NCBI RefSeq assembly: GCF_000332195.1
Contig: NZ_KB235922.1
Span: 4,127,322-4,191,321 of the forward strand
Length of the DNA: 64,000 bases
Direction of reading: 5' to 3'
From: Pleurocapsa sp. PCC 7319
GTDB lineage: Bacteria; Cyanobacteriota; Cyanobacteriia; Cyanobacteriales; Xenococcaceae
The notes below the pieces were generated by a model. It was given only the letters and a program-made list of their open reading frames with translations. It was not told the origin of the DNA and did not search any database. Made by a program: the position numbers and the translations under genes. Positions 8,394-18,157 of this stretch are shown piece by piece. How positions within the stretch are numbered: position 1 is the stretch's first letter; the number at the start of each line of letters is the position of its first letter.

Positions 8394-11300
8394 TTACACC
8401 AACTCCAACTCCGGCAATGCCTTGTGAATTTTACCCAACCAGTCAATTAGATTATCCAACTGCTTCTGAGGCTTAACAATACCCAAACCTCTAACGATTA
8501 CCTTCTTTGGCGCATAGACAAAACGCGATCGCAAGTGTTTTGGAATATTTTCTGCTAATAGGTTCCAAGCTGGTTCTGCCATCGGAGTTTCTAGAACAAT
8601 ATTTTGTTTGCCTTCAGGTTTGATTCTGGAGAAGCCGATCGCTTTAGCGATTTGCTTTAATTCCATTACCTGTATCAGTTGCTGTGTTGATGGAGGAATA
8701 GCACCATAACGATCTTCCCATTCCGCAGCAATTTGCACTAATTCTTTGCTTGATGATGCGGTAGCAACGGCACGGTAGGCATCCATTTTTTGTTCGGGAT
8801 CGGAGATATAGCTGGCAGGAATAAAAGAGGTGAGTTTAAGATCCACTTGAGTATCCTCCACTTTGGGGATTTCTTGTCCTTGGATTTCCTGAATCGACTC
8901 TTGTAGCATCTCCATATAGAGATCGAAACCAATTTGTGTCATTTGTCCTGACTGTTCTGCCCCCAGAAGGCTGCCTACTCCACGAATCTCCATATCTCGT
9001 GTCGCCAGTTGATAACCTGAACCTAATTGGCTAAATTCCTGCAAAGCGCGGAGTCGTTTACGAGCTGTATCGGATAAGGTCTGTTTACTGGGGTATAGTA
9101 GCCAGGCGTGGGCTTGAATTCCTGATCGCCCGACTCTACCTCGTAGTTGATACAGTTGGGATAAGCCAAATCGTTGAGAATCTTCGACGATAATCGTGTT
9201 GACACGAGGGATATCTAATCCCGACTCGATGATCGTAGTGCAAACCAATAATTCAGATTCACCATTGCTAAAGGTAAGCATAGTCGATTCCAGTTCCGCC
9301 TCTGGCATCTGTCCATGAGCGATCGCAATTTTAATATTGGGAATCATTTCCCGTATTTGCGCGCTAATCTCTTCAATCCCCTCTACCCTAGGGACAACAT
9401 AGAATACTTGTCCACCCCTATCTAACTCATTACGAATCGCATTACGGATCACCTCAGGGTTATAGGGAGAAAGATGAGTTTTAATTGGGCGACGGGATGG
9501 TGGGGGAGTAGTAATTAAGCTCATTTCCCTAATTCCCGATAAAGACATATACAAGGTACGGGGGATGGGGGTAGCAGAAAGAGTTAATACATCTACCTGG
9601 GATTTAAAAGCTTTAATTTTTTCCTTTTGGTTGACCCCAAATCTTTGTTCTTCATCTACGACTAACATTCCTAAGTCTTTGAACTTAACGTCCTTACCCA
9701 GTAGTTGTTGTGTACCAACCACGACATCTAATTCTCCTGTGGCGAGACGTTGCAGAATCTCTTTTTTCTCGGAGGGGGTACGAAAACGATTTAATAAACC
9801 AACATTAATCGGATAAGGAGCAAATCTTTCTTTGAGAGTGTGATAGTGTTGCTGGGTCAAAATAGTGGTCGGAGCAAGAAACGCCACTTGTTTGTTGGCA
9901 CTGGTAATCACTTTAAAAATTGCCCGTATTGCCACTTCCGTTTTCCCAAAACCTACATCACCACACACAAGCCGATCCATCGGGCGATCGCTTTCTAAAT
10001 CTATTTTGATATCTTGAGTGGCTTTGAGTTGATCGGGGGTAGGTTGATAGGGAAAAGAATCCTCAAGCTCCTGTTGCCAAGGATTATCTGGCGGATAAGC
10101 ATAACCCTCTAATTTAGAGCGTTTGGCATAGAGTTTTAATAAATCGACTGCCAACTTTTTAATATTCTTTTTCACTCTCGTCTTGGTTTTCGACCAAGAC
10201 TGAGTTGCCATTTTGTTTAATTCTGGAGGACGCTTACCCGTCTGCCGAAACCGTGTCAGCATATCCAAAGAATCTGCCGGAACTCTTAACGTACCATCAG
10301 CGTATTGAACTACTAAATATTCTCGATAGACTAAAGTTTCTAGTTCCATAAATTTGCCCAAGCCGTGATGTTTATGCACCACATAATCACCAGGACGTAA
10401 TTTATTGAGATCGACTTTTTTAGAAGTAGCCCGACGACGTTTGCGAATGTAACCAGCAGTAGCTAAGGTATGCTGTCCAAAGAATTCCTTATCAGTAACA
10501 ACGACAATGCGATAGGTGGGTAAGATAAAGCCTTCCAATTCAGCTAAACCCGAATATTTTAAAGCTACTGCCGTATCTTGAATTTGGGCTTTCTCGATCG
10601 CCCGGAAATCTTGAGAATTAGGAATAAACTGCACCGGACAATCATGTTCTTGAAGTAAAGCGACAGAACGACTGGGTTGTGCCGAAATCAACCAAGCTTG
10701 ATATTTTTTTAAAGTCATCCCACTGTATATTTCTCGTTTGCCTCGCAAAATACTAGCTAGCTTGGCAAACTGATGGGGTGTAGTCGGGATAGGGCGCGCT
10801 TGTAAATTATGTATCGATAAAGATTCAGGATTAGATATGTTTAAACGGGGTTTTTCTTCCGCAATCTCCGATAAATAAATGCAGTTAAATTCATCAGTAT
10901 TCAGTAAACAAGTAGCAAATTCAGCGTGAATTTTGGGGAGACTAGAAGCTAAACTCTGCCATTGAGATTCTGCCAATTCTAGCCAGCGATCGCTATGTGC
11001 TTGACACTGTTCTAATTCATCAATGGCAATTAGGGTATTATCTGGTAGATAATCTAGAATCGAAGCTGGTTGGTCAAAGGCAATACCTAAAAAACGCCTC
11101 ATACCTTCGGGGGGATTGCCTTCAAGTAAAGCTTCTAATTCTGTATCAGCTAAATAATCATCTAAATTTTTATCTGCTTCTAAAATTGTGTTAGCAATAA
11201 TGACACTAAAAGAAGTTGGGGTTAATAGCAATTGCTCAAGTTGATCTAAAGAGCGTTGTGTCGCCGGATCAAACTCTTTAATGTGTTCCAACTCATCCCC

Positions 11301-11930
11301 AAACCATTCGAGCCTCACGGGTAATTCAGCTGAGACTGGGAATATATCGACAATATCTCCCCGTCTACTCCATTGACCTTCAGTTTCAACCAAGGAAACT
11401 CGTTCGTAACCCAATTTAGCCAAAGATTGATCTAACTTTTTTGAGGTCCATTCCATCCCTGGCTGTAAATTCAAACAATAGGAGGCAAATACCTCTGGTG
11501 GTGGTAAATGGGGTTGCAAGGATCTTTCCGTGGCGACAATGGCGAATTGTTGATTGTTTTCACCTTTTCCCTTTTCCCTTTCCTCTTTTCCCCGATCACC
11601 GATCACTGAAAGAACTTGCATCTGACCCCATGTCGTCTCAGATTCGGGGTCAAAAGGATCATAAGGGCTTGCCTCGGAGGTCGGATAAAAATTCACAGTT
11701 TGCCAGTCCATCGCCTCTAATTGAGCTGCCCAACGTCCAGCTTCTTCAATCGTGGGACAGACAATTAATAAGTTATTACTTTGGGCTTTAGCCAAACTAG
11801 AACTAACAATTCCCTTGGGTAAACGAGGAATGCCATTTAGCAGTAGAGGCTGTCCACCGTCTAATTTAGTCAGTAATTCTCTGGTTAAGGGTGATTTTTC
11901 AACCGCACGCACCGTTGACGCAAAAGCCAT
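8394..11930 (-). CDS. mfd: Transcription-repair coupling factor Mfd
   Basis: A 1178-residue SF2 translocase that displaces stalled RNA polymerase and recruits UvrA. Domains in order: UvrB-like damage-recognition homology in the N-terminal 350 residues; CarD-like RNA-polymerase-interacting domain from [20 protein letters not shown] near residue 510; helicase with [11 protein letters not shown] (Walker A) and DEEQRFG (Walker B); motif VI around [13 protein letters not shown]; and the C-terminal D7 region. An unusual feature is a hydrophilic insertion near residue 112 ([18 protein letters not shown]) encoded by heptamer repeats at 11563-11606, just before the conserved [17 protein letters not shown]. 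Start is ATG at 11930. Confidence 0.96.
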   Translation of the reverse strand: MAFASTVRAVEKSPLTRELLTKLDGGQPLLLNGIPRLPKGIVSSSLAKAQSNNLLIVCPTIEEAGRWAAQLEAMDWQTVNFYPTSEASPYDPFDPESETTWGQMQVLSVIGDRGKEEREKGKGENNQQFAIVATERSLQPHLPPPEVFASYCLNLQPGMEWTSKKLDQSLAKLGYERVSLVETEGQWSRRGDIVDIFPVSAELPVRLEWFGDELEHIKEFDPATQRSLDQLEQLLLTPTSFSVIIANTILEADKNLDDYLADTELEALLEGNPPEGMRRFLGIAFDQPASILDYLPDNTLIAIDELEQCQAHSDRWLELAESQWQSLASSLPKIHAEFATCLLNTDEFNCIYLSEIAEEKPRLNISNPESLSIHNLQARPIPTTPHQFAKLASILRGKREIYSGMTLKKYQAWLISAQPSRSVALLQEHDCPVQFIPNSQDFRAIEKAQIQDTAVALKYSGLAELEGFILPTYRIVVVTDKEFFGQHTLATAGYIRKRRRATSKKVDLNKLRPGDYVVHKHHGLGKFMELETLVYREYLVVQYADGTLRVPADSLDMLTRFRQTGKRPPELNKMATQSWSKTKTRVKKNIKKLAVDLLKLYAKRSKLEGYAYPPDNPWQQELEDSFPYQPTPDQLKATQDIKIDLESDRPMDRLVCGDVGFGKTEVAIRAIFKVITSANKQVAFLAPTTILTQQHYHTLKERFAPYPINVGLLNRFRTPSEKKEILQRLATGELDVVVGTQQLLGKDVKFKDLGMLVVDEEQRFGVNQKEKIKAFKSQVDVLTLSATPIPRTLYMSLSGIREMSLITTPPPSRRPIKTHLSPYNPEVIRNAIRNELDRGGQVFYVVPRVEGIEEISAQIREMIPNIKIAIAHGQMPEAELESTMLTFSNGESELLVCTTIIESGLDIPRVNTIIVEDSQRFGLSQLYQLRGRVGRSGIQAHAWLLYPSKQTLSDTARKRLRALQEFSQLGSGYQLATRDMEIRGVGSLLGAEQSGQMTQIGFDLYMEMLQESIQEIQGQEIPKVEDTQVDLKLTSFIPASYISDPEQKMDAYRAVATASSSKELVQIAAEWEDRYGAIPPSTQQLIQVMELKQIAKAIGFSRIKPEGKQNIVLETPMAEPAWNLLAENIPKHLRSRFVYAPKKVIVRGLGIVKPQKQLDNLIDWLGKIHKALPELELV
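11563..11606. repeat. Heptamer arrays inside mfd (CCTTTTC and CGATCAC units)
   Basis: On the plus strand two exact CCTTTTC units run into degenerate copies, and after a short C tract two exact CGATCAC units follow. On the coding strand this gives the Lys/Glu/Gly-rich insert. The frame stays open, so the arrays are tolerated inside the protein. Confidence 0.75.
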
Positions 11931-12295
11931 AAATTAAGATTTAAAAATAAATAATGAACTGAAACAATACTTCCATTGAAAAAGATAGCGAAAAATGGAA
12001 TCAGGTAGTGCGAATATATTAATTTGGTTACTTGAACTATTTAATGACGAACCGAAGGCTATGCAGAGCGCAATCGCTTAAACTACGGTTTCAGTGGGAT
12101 TAGAATAAATATTTTTTATACAACTACTTTGAGCGGAAGTTTTCCGCTATTGAGGTTAACAAAATCGCCGTTAATCATCAACTATTGTTGCTAACAGTTA
12201 ATTTAAGCTACGACCTGAAAGCCAAAAGCCAAAAGCTATTGATATTAAAGTAGCTTAACTATTGAGTATAGGAAGTATCCCATAGGTCAATAATA
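11931..12295. other. Divergent intergenic region mfd / haem sensor
   Basis: No coding frame was recognised in these 365 bp. It should contain divergent promoters. Near 12046-12078 the minus strand reads GCGATTGCGCTCTGCAT and onward, a possible decayed HIP1-splitting module. Near 12124 there is a small GCGGAAG-TTTT-CCGC hairpin. At 12218-12237 a 2.7-copy AAAAGCC heptamer array lies just upstream of the next gene. Confidence 0.5.
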
Positions 12296-13201
12296 ATGTT
12301 CGCTTTTAAAACTTTTAGATTGAGTACTAAGCTAAATTTAATTTTAGCAACTGTCCTGATTTGTACAATTGGGACTTGTAGTTTATTTTTATCTATAGTT
12401 CTCAATCGTAAAGTTGAACAAGAAGTAGCGGACAAAGCATTTCTAATTATTGAAACGATGAATTCAGTTCGCAACTACACTGATACTCAAGTCAAGCCTG
12501 AATTAGAAGCTAAACTAACCAGTCAGCCTAGCTTTATCCCTGAAACTGTTCCAGCCTATTCTGCTCGAGAGGTTTTTGAAGAATTAAGAACTCAGCCGAA
12601 GTATCAAGATTTTTTGTATAAAGAAGCAACCTTAAACCCAACCAATCCTAGAGATCGAGCTGACTCATTTGAAACTCAGATTACGCAACAATTTCGACAA
12701 AATAAACAGTTAAGCGAAAAAACGGGATTTCGCTCTCAAGAAAATCAAAATTTTTATTATGTTGCTAGACCTCTAGCAATCAACAAGGCTAGTTGTCTTG
12801 AGTGTCATAGTACGCCTAGCCGAGCCCCTAGAAACCTAATTAACACCTATGGTACAGAAAATGGTTTTGGCTGGCAATTAAACGAAATTGTTGCTTCACA
12901 AATGATTTATGTACCCGCAGAAAAAGTATATGCAGCGGCTAGGAAAATCAAAATTTCGGTAATTGGTATTTTTATTCTCTTTTTTCTAATCGCGATCGCG
13001 ATAACTAATCTTTTCTTAAACCAATTAGTTCTTAAACCAATCAAAAATATAGCTAAATTAGCTACTGAAATTAGTACAGGCAATCTAGAGCAGCAATTTC
13101 AACAGGATAGTAAAGATGAGTTGGCATTGTTAGCGAAAGCACTTAATCGTATGATTTTAAGTTTAAGAATGGCCCTCGAGATGATTAATGAAGATAAATA
13201 G
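12296..13201 (+). CDS. Tll0287-like (DUF3365) c-type haem sensor with HAMP domain and no output domain
   Basis: A 301-residue membrane protein. The first transmembrane helix is residues 17-38, and the extracytoplasmic DUF3365/PAS-like domain spans roughly 40-215, with the haem-binding CLECH (CxxCH) near residue 168. A second helix follows at about 220-245 (IGIFILFFLIAIAITNLFL), then a HAMP domain with the LKPIKNIAKLATEISTGNLE start, and the protein ends ten residues after HAMP. Homologous domains usually feed a histidine kinase, cyclase or chemotaxis domain; here there is none and no kinase is adjacent. Family assignment rests on the CxxCH context and architecture. A redox or gas-sensing role is inferred. 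Confidence 0.75.
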   Translation: MFAFKTFRLSTKLNLILATVLICTIGTCSLFLSIVLNRKVEQEVADKAFLIIETMNSVRNYTDTQVKPELEAKLTSQPSFIPETVPAYSAREVFEELRTQPKYQDFLYKEATLNPTNPRDRADSFETQITQQFRQNKQLSEKTGFRSQENQNFYYVARPLAINKASCLECHSTPSRAPRNLINTYGTENGFGWQLNEIVASQMIYVPAEKVYAAARKIKISVIGIFILFFLIAIAITNLFLNQLVLKPIKNIAKLATEISTGNLEQQFQQDSKDELALLAKALNRMILSLRMALEMINEDK

Positions 13202-13223
13202 CTGATTTCTTTGAGGCTCTACT

Positions 13224-13742
13224 CTATTCTAATAAAGTTTGCTTAAATTTAATTACTTGTTGAGAATCAGGAATTTTGTCGGCAATAATTTCCACAAATT
13301 GCTGTCGATTTAAGTCAGAATTATTAGCAATAGTTTGTTTGCAAATCACTGGAGCAAGAGGACCAATGTATTCAGCTAGTATTCTTTTACAACGATCAAT
13401 GAAACCAGGGTCTAATGGCAGCAAATTATTTGTATTATCCAATAATATTACTTTGTTAGAAATAATTGAATCATTTGAACTTGCTATTTCTTTTTTTTGC
13501 TGACCGAAATCATTTTTTAGCCAAATTTGGAGAAAATTCCGATTTTTTACAATCAAGCAAAGACTTTGCTGGTGATTAAATTTAAAATACTCGCAATAGC
13601 ATAAGGCAGCTTTATGATTCGACAAAGAAAAAGTCGGACCAGTATCTATTAATATTCCTTTGTATACTCTTTGAAATGAATTGATAATACTAGAATTATG
13701 CTTAAAGTAATTAGCAGATATAATACTCATAGTATTTGGCAA
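13224..13742 (-). CDS. Uncharacterised protein with a C-terminal helical domain seen on signalling proteins
   Basis: A 172-residue protein I do not recognise as a whole. The first 110 residues are mixed alpha/beta with a Cys-rich patch (ALCYCEYFKF). The last 55 residues (CKRILAEYIGPLAPVICKQT and following to FKQTLLE) resemble a small helical domain with a LA-x-YIGPIA pattern that I recall at C-termini of cyanobacterial and proteobacterial kinases and response regulators. It is convergent with the haem sensor, 22 bp away, so the two are not cotranscribed. Confidence that it is a real gene is good; function is unknown. Confidence 0.6.
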   Translation of the reverse strand: MPNTMSIISANYFKHNSSIINSFQRVYKGILIDTGPTFSLSNHKAALCYCEYFKFNHQQSLCLIVKNRNFLQIWLKNDFGQQKKEIASSNDSIISNKVILLDNTNNLLPLDPGFIDRCKRILAEYIGPLAPVICKQTIANNSDLNRQQFVEIIADKIPDSQQVIKFKQTLLE

Positions 13743-14270
13743 AGAATAAAAACAATTAATATTTAACGCTTAATTCTGACGTACAAAAGTAAAAAAAATA
13801 AGCTGATTGATCATAATTATCTCAGATTCAGATTAGTTAAATCTTAGAAATCTTAGATTACTACCTAAGATTTCTATTCTCATCTTGACAAACGTGAATC
13901 AGAATCGAGAAATAGTAATAAATCCCAAAAAATTTTAATGATCGCATGATGAAGACTACTTTTAGCTTTACAATAATTTACTGCATAGAGCTATTGCAGC
14001 CATAATTAATGTGCTGACTCAAGCAACAACTGAAAGCAAGTCTTTTGAAGGTATTGAAGAGATTTAGTGACTATCAGCCTAAGATTACTCCGCCACATTA
14101 TGGCAGAGCCTTCTTACGAAGTTTGCTCAACGGGACAAAGGGCTTGCCCGCATGTGACCCCCGCAACGCTACTTCTCGCTGCTGTAATCGCTGGTCAATC
14201 TCAACCTCAAAAAATTAGGCTTACAGCTAAAATAACAAGATTCCAGGGAATTAGACTACTATTCATGACT
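13743..14270. other. Intergenic region upstream of serA, with dispersed repeat
   Basis: A 530-bp stretch without a gene I can support. The serA frame stays open upstream to 14067, but residues encoded there bear no relation to SerA and are read through a GC-richer repeat block (14096-14205) containing CGGGACAAAGGGCTTGCCCG and continuing to CCCGCAACGC. A similar sequence occurs inverted at 58161-58210. The rest is AT-rich and presumably holds the promoter. Confidence 0.6.
14131..14185 (+). repeat. Dispersed repeat B, copy 1
   Basis: Aligns over about 45 bp with the reverse complement of 58161-58210: shared blocks are CGGGAC, AAGGG, CCGCA, GTG, CCCC and CAACGC in the same order and spacing. 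It is much GC-richer than its surroundings. No open reading frame or IS ends were recognised. Confidence 0.65.
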
Positions 14271-15860
14271 ATGGCAAAAGTTCTCGTCTCCGATCCTATC
14301 GATCCAGCTGGTATCGATATACTCTCTCAAGTAGCTGAAGTAGACGTAAAAACTAAGTTACCTATAGAAGAACTAATCAATATTATTCCCGAATATGATG
14401 CTTTAATGCTGCGATCGGGTACTAAAGTTACAGCAGAAGTTATCGAAGCTGGTACTCAACTCAAAATTATCGGGCGTGCAGGGGTAGGAGTAGACAACAT
14501 TGACGTTCGTGCTGCTACTCGTCATGGTATTGTTGTGGTTAACTCTCCAGAAGGTAATACTATTGCAGCTGCCGAACACGCTCTAGCAATGATGTTATCT
14601 TTATCTCGTCAGATACCCAATGCCAATCAATCAGTCAAAAATGGTAAGTGGGAACGTAAAAAGTTTGTTGGCAATGAAGTTTACAAGAAAACTATTGGGG
14701 TAGTTGGTTTAGGCAAAATTGGCGCACACGTTGCCAAAGTAGCCAGGGCAATGGACATGAAACTGCTTGCTTACGATCCTTTTGTTTCTAATGAGCGAGC
14801 TGAGCGGTTGGGCTGTAGTTTAGTAGATTTGGACTTATTATTTCAAGAAGCGGATTATATTACTTTACATATCCCCAAAACTACAGAAACTGCCAATCTA
14901 ATTAATGCCGAGGCATTAGCTAAGATGAAGCCAAATGTCAGAATTATTAATTGCGCTCGTGGAGGAATTATCGACGAAGCAGCATTAGCAGAAGCACTTA
15001 AAGCTGGACAAATAGGTGGTGCAGCCCTAGATGTTTATGCCAATGAACCTTTAGGGGAATCTCCGCTAACAGAAGTTGAGTCTAATTTAGTATTGACTCC
15101 CCATTTAGGAGCATCTACAGCGGAAGCACAAGTTAATGTAGCGATTGATGTTGCCGAGCAAATTAGAGATGTTTTGTTGGGTCTTCCTGCTCGCTCTGCG
15201 GTAAATATTCCTGGGTTGAATCCCGATGTAATGGAAAAACTTCGTCCTTATCTAAGATTGGCGGAAACTTTAGGCAACATGGCTAGTCAATTAGCTGGTG
15301 GCAGGATTGACGAACTGAATATACGTTTACAGGGAGAATTAGCCAGTAACGATAGTCAGCCATTAATTGTGGCTGCTTTAAAGGGACTATTATCTCAGGC
15401 ACTGAGAGAGCGGGTCAACTATGTGAACGCAGCTATTGAAGCACAAGAAAGAGGTATTAGAGTAATTGAAACCAAAGACAGTTCAACTCGCGACTATTCT
15501 GGAGGTTCATTACATATGGAAGCTCAAGGAGCAAATGGTCAACACTCAGTGACTGGGGCATTACTAAGTGAAGGAGAAATCCGCATTACTAACCTAGATG
15601 GATTTCCCATTAATGTTCCTCCAAATGATCATATGTTATTCACATTACACCGGGATATGCCGGGAATTATCGGTAAAATTGGCTCGTTACTAGGTAGTTA
15701 CAATGTGAACATTGCTAGTATGCAAGTAGGACGTAAAATCGTTCGAGGTGAGGCAGTAATGGTACTCAGTTTGGATGATCCATTACCAGAGGGGATTTTA
15801 CAAGAGATTACTAAGGTTGATGGTATTAGAGATGCTTATACAGTAAAATTATCTGTTTAG
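14271..15860 (+). CDS. serA: D-3-phosphoglycerate dehydrogenase
   Basis: A 529-residue enzyme of the long SerA type: oxidises 3-phosphoglycerate to 3-phosphohydroxypyruvate, the first step of phosphorylated serine synthesis. Domains: substrate-binding and NAD-binding with GVVGLGKIGAHVAKVA near residue 145 and the catalytic stretches CARGGIIDEAAL and LTPHLGASTAEAQ; intervening ASB domain about 320-445; C-terminal ACT domain from LFTLHRDMPGIIGKIGSLLG. I chose ATG 14271 (MAKVLVSDPIDPAG); ATG 14265 adds two residues. The 66 upstream open codons come from a repeat and are not SerA. A terminator-like hairpin follows. Confidence 0.95.
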   Translation: MAKVLVSDPIDPAGIDILSQVAEVDVKTKLPIEELINIIPEYDALMLRSGTKVTAEVIEAGTQLKIIGRAGVGVDNIDVRAATRHGIVVVNSPEGNTIAAAEHALAMMLSLSRQIPNANQSVKNGKWERKKFVGNEVYKKTIGVVGLGKIGAHVAKVARAMDMKLLAYDPFVSNERAERLGCSLVDLDLLFQEADYITLHIPKTTETANLINAEALAKMKPNVRIINCARGGIIDEAALAEALKAGQIGGAALDVYANEPLGESPLTEVESNLVLTPHLGASTAEAQVNVAIDVAEQIRDVLLGLPARSAVNIPGLNPDVMEKLRPYLRLAETLGNMASQLAGGRIDELNIRLQGELASNDSQPLIVAALKGLLSQALRERVNYVNAAIEAQERGIRVIETKDSSTRDYSGGSLHMEAQGANGQHSVTGALLSEGEIRITNLDGFPINVPPNDHMLFTLHRDMPGIIGKIGSLLGSYNVNIASMQVGRKIVRGEAVMVLSLDDPLPEGILQEITKVDGIRDAYTVKLSV

Positions 15861-15942
15861 AAAAATTGAACTAGTAAGGCAAGTCTCTTACACAGAAATA
15901 CATAATCTTCCTCAACATAAACCGGAAATTAAACAATATTGA

Positions 15943-15970
15943 GTTGGTGAGTTTTCTCGCCAACTTTTTT
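15943..15970 (+). terminator. Rho-independent terminator after serA
   Basis: Inverted repeat GTTGGTGAG / CTCGCCAAC (9-bp stem with one G-T pair or mismatch, TTTT loop) followed by TTTTTT. It lies 80 bp past the serA stop and fits termination of the plus-strand transcript. Confidence 0.8.
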
Positions 15971-16249
15971 AATTTCAGGGGTTAGAGTAGTGTGGGGAAT
16001 CCTTTTGCCAAACATAAATTTCCATAGATTAAAAACCTAAATTATTGAGGAATATTGGGCAAACTATCAATAGTCCTCAATAAAAAGTGGATAAAGCTAA
16101 AATCTTGACATACAGTAGAGAAGAAATGTCTATTGACTTCAGTTCATCGATTAAAAACGACCAGATGACCGATTAATCGGCAATAGTCAGGCAAACTTAT
16201 TCAGGTTTAATCAAATCATCTCTATATAACTCACAAATAAAGGAAATTC

Positions 16250-17185
16250 ATGTCTAATCGTTGGTGGGAGATCGTCGTAAAATGCGAGCCAATTCTGGAA
16301 GAATCGGTTTTTTGGCGTCTCGAAAAGTTTGGTTGTTCTGGAACAGCTACTCAGGTTGAAATTTTGGATAATGAACAAAATTATAACCCTGAGCTGGTTA
16401 AAGATAAGCAAATTTTAATTCGGACATATATTCCCGAAATCAATACTCAGTTATTAGATTTAGCAGCTTTATCTTTATGGCTAGAGCAAGATGCCAAATT
16501 ATTGGAGGTGTCAGTACCTGAAGCTCAATGGCATCTGATAGATGAAGAAGATTGGGCAAGTAGTTGGAAACAGTATTGGCAACCTACAGAAATTGGCGAT
16601 CGCTTTTTGATCTATCCTGCTTGGGAAACCCCACCAGAAGAATCTGAAAAACTAATTTTACGTCTTGATCCTGGTGCAGCATTTGGTACGGGAACTCATC
16701 CTACCACCCAGTTATGTCTAGAATCTTTAGAAATGAGATTGTCTGAAAATGTCGAAAATCAAATTGTAGCGGACATTGGATGTGGATCAGGAATTCTGGC
16801 TTTAGGTGCAGTTTTACTTGGAGCAAAAAAAGCTTATGCTGTCGATAACGATGCTTTAGCAACCAAGACTTGTCGTAGCAATTGTCAGTTAAACAAAATT
16901 GATCGGGAACGTTTAATGGTCAGCGATGGTAGTGTAGAGCAATTAGTTGAGGTAGGTGAAACCTTTGATGGCATCATTTGCAATATTCTTGCTGATACCA
17001 TCGTCGAATTATTTCCTAATTTTAATACTATTTCCCATGAGAAAAGTTGGGCAATTTTGAGTGGAATTCTATTAACTCAAGCTGATCAAATCGCGGATAT
17101 TGTGGAACAGCATGGATGGACTGTTGCCGCATTATGGAAAAGAAAAGATTGGTGTTGTTTTAATATTCGCCGCTCAGAGTATTAG
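16250..17185 (+). CDS. prmA: Ribosomal protein L11 methyltransferase
   Basis: A 311-residue class I SAM methyltransferase that trimethylates L11. The N-terminal substrate-recognition domain begins [20 protein letters not shown]; the linker carries [14 protein letters not shown] near residue 145, diagnostic for PrmA; SAM-binding motif I is [13 protein letters not shown] near 178, and [14 protein letters not shown] is motif IV. AAGGA lies 8 bp before the ATG. Convergent with map, 9 bp apart. In the 390-bp gap upstream, beyond the serA terminator, I see only a CCGATTAATCGG palindrome at about 16166-16177. Confidence 0.95.
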   Translation: MSNRWWEIVVKCEPILEESVFWRLEKFGCSGTATQVEILDNEQNYNPELVKDKQILIRTYIPEINTQLLDLAALSLWLEQDAKLLEVSVPEAQWHLIDEEDWASSWKQYWQPTEIGDRFLIYPAWETPPEESEKLILRLDPGAAFGTGTHPTTQLCLESLEMRLSENVENQIVADIGCGSGILALGAVLLGAKKAYAVDNDALATKTCRSNCQLNKIDRERLMVSDGSVEQLVEVGETFDGIICNILADTIVELFPNFNTISHEKSWAILSGILLTQADQIADIVEQHGWTVAALWKRKDWCCFNIRRSEY

Positions 17186-17194
17186 GACTTGCCA

Positions 17195-17971
17195 TCAATT
17201 AGCTAGAGTTAAAATATCTACTCCATCTTTAGTTACGGCGATGGTATGTTCAAACTGAGCTGACAGTTTGCCATCTTTAGTAATCGCTGTCCAACCATCA
17301 TCTAACATTACTGCTTCCCAAGTTCCCTCATTAATCATGGGTTCAATTGTAAAAACCATTCCAGGTTTGAGCTTCTTCTTCTGCCTTGGGTCATAGTAAT
17401 GTGGAATCTGAGGTGCGGTATGAAAAATATGACTAACCCCATGTCCGACAAAATCTCTCACCACAGAAAAACCATTCTGCTCAGCATATTCTTGAATTGC
17501 GGCACCAATATCACAAATTCTTGCTCCAGGTTTTACTGCGGCGATTCCTCTCCTTAAACATTCTTCAGTAACTTCGACTAACTTTCTTGCTTTAGGTGAA
17601 CAAGTCCCGACAAAAAAGGTTTTGGAAGTGTCTCCATGATAACCATCAACAATAGGAGTTACATCAATATTAATGATGTCTCCATCTTTTAATATTTGCT
17701 TGGCGTTGGGAATACCATGACAAATCACTTCATTTACACTTGTGCATAGTGAAGCAGTAAACGGATTATCCGCGGGACCATATCCTAAAGGTGCGCTTTT
17801 TGCCCCTTTTTCTTGAGTCCATTGTTCCGCTGCGTCATTAATTTCTAAAGTGCTTACTCCAGGTTTTACCATTGGTTCAAGAAAATCTAATAACTCTGCT
17901 GCCAAAGCTCCTGCTCGACGCATTTTTTCGATTTCTCGTCTGGAGAGTAAAGTGATTTGTTCGCTTCCCAT
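17195..17971 (-). CDS. map: Methionine aminopeptidase, type I
   Basis: A 258-residue cytosolic metalloprotease that removes initiator methionine. All metal and catalytic positions are visible: VICHGIPN (His), NIDVTPIVDGYHGDTSKTFF (two Asp), FVGHGVSHIFH (His), FTIEPMIN (Glu) and AQFEHTIAVT (Glu). The short N-terminus without a zinc finger marks the type Ia form. Start is ATG 17971. It lies between prmA (convergent) and the large acidic protein gene on the same strand, separated from the latter by a hairpin terminator. Confidence 0.95.
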   Translation of the reverse strand: MGSEQITLLSRREIEKMRRAGALAAELLDFLEPMVKPGVSTLEINDAAEQWTQEKGAKSAPLGYGPADNPFTASLCTSVNEVICHGIPNAKQILKDGDIINIDVTPIVDGYHGDTSKTFFVGTCSPKARKLVEVTEECLRRGIAAVKPGARICDIGAAIQEYAEQNGFSVVRDFVGHGVSHIFHTAPQIPHYYDPRQKKKLKPGMVFTIEPMINEGTWEAVMLDDGWTAITKDGKLSAQFEHTIAVTKDGVDILTLAN

Positions 17972-18059
17972 AAATTTGTGTTACTGCTGAGCTTAATTAT
18001 TGCTGTAGATATTAATTAGTTTATCAATTCTCACTACTTGAATAGAAGTGGATTGTAGA

Positions 18060-18091
18060 GCGATTGGGCAAAGCCCACACTTCGCGATCGC
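18060..18091 (+). repeat. HIP1-splitting hairpin module (24-nt unit)
   Basis: GCGAT is followed by TGGGCAAAGCCCACACTTC and then GCGATCGC. The GGGC-AAA-GCCC stem-loop sits directly after GCGAT-T. Deleting the 24-nt unit leaves a single GCGATCGC. Same architecture as the module at 60611-60642, with a different stem sequence. Confidence 0.85.
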
Positions 18092-18099
18092 CAAAAAAG

Positions 18100-18127
18100 A
18101 AAGACCTAGAAAAAAATCTAAGTCTTT
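18100..18127 (-). terminator. Terminator of the acidic repeat protein gene
   Basis: Stem AAAGACCTAGA / TCTAAGTCTTT with a 6-nt loop. Read on the minus strand the hairpin is followed by CTTTTTTTGG, fitting Rho-independent termination just past the stop at 18158. Confidence 0.75.
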
Positions 18128-18157
18128 GAGTAAGTTTTCAACTAATCAAAACGATAG

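Noticed and set aside
14067-14264. 66-codon N-terminal extension of SerA
   Set aside because: The added residues come from a GC-rich dispersed repeat and do not resemble SerA; MAKVLVSD at 14271 is the normal N-terminus.
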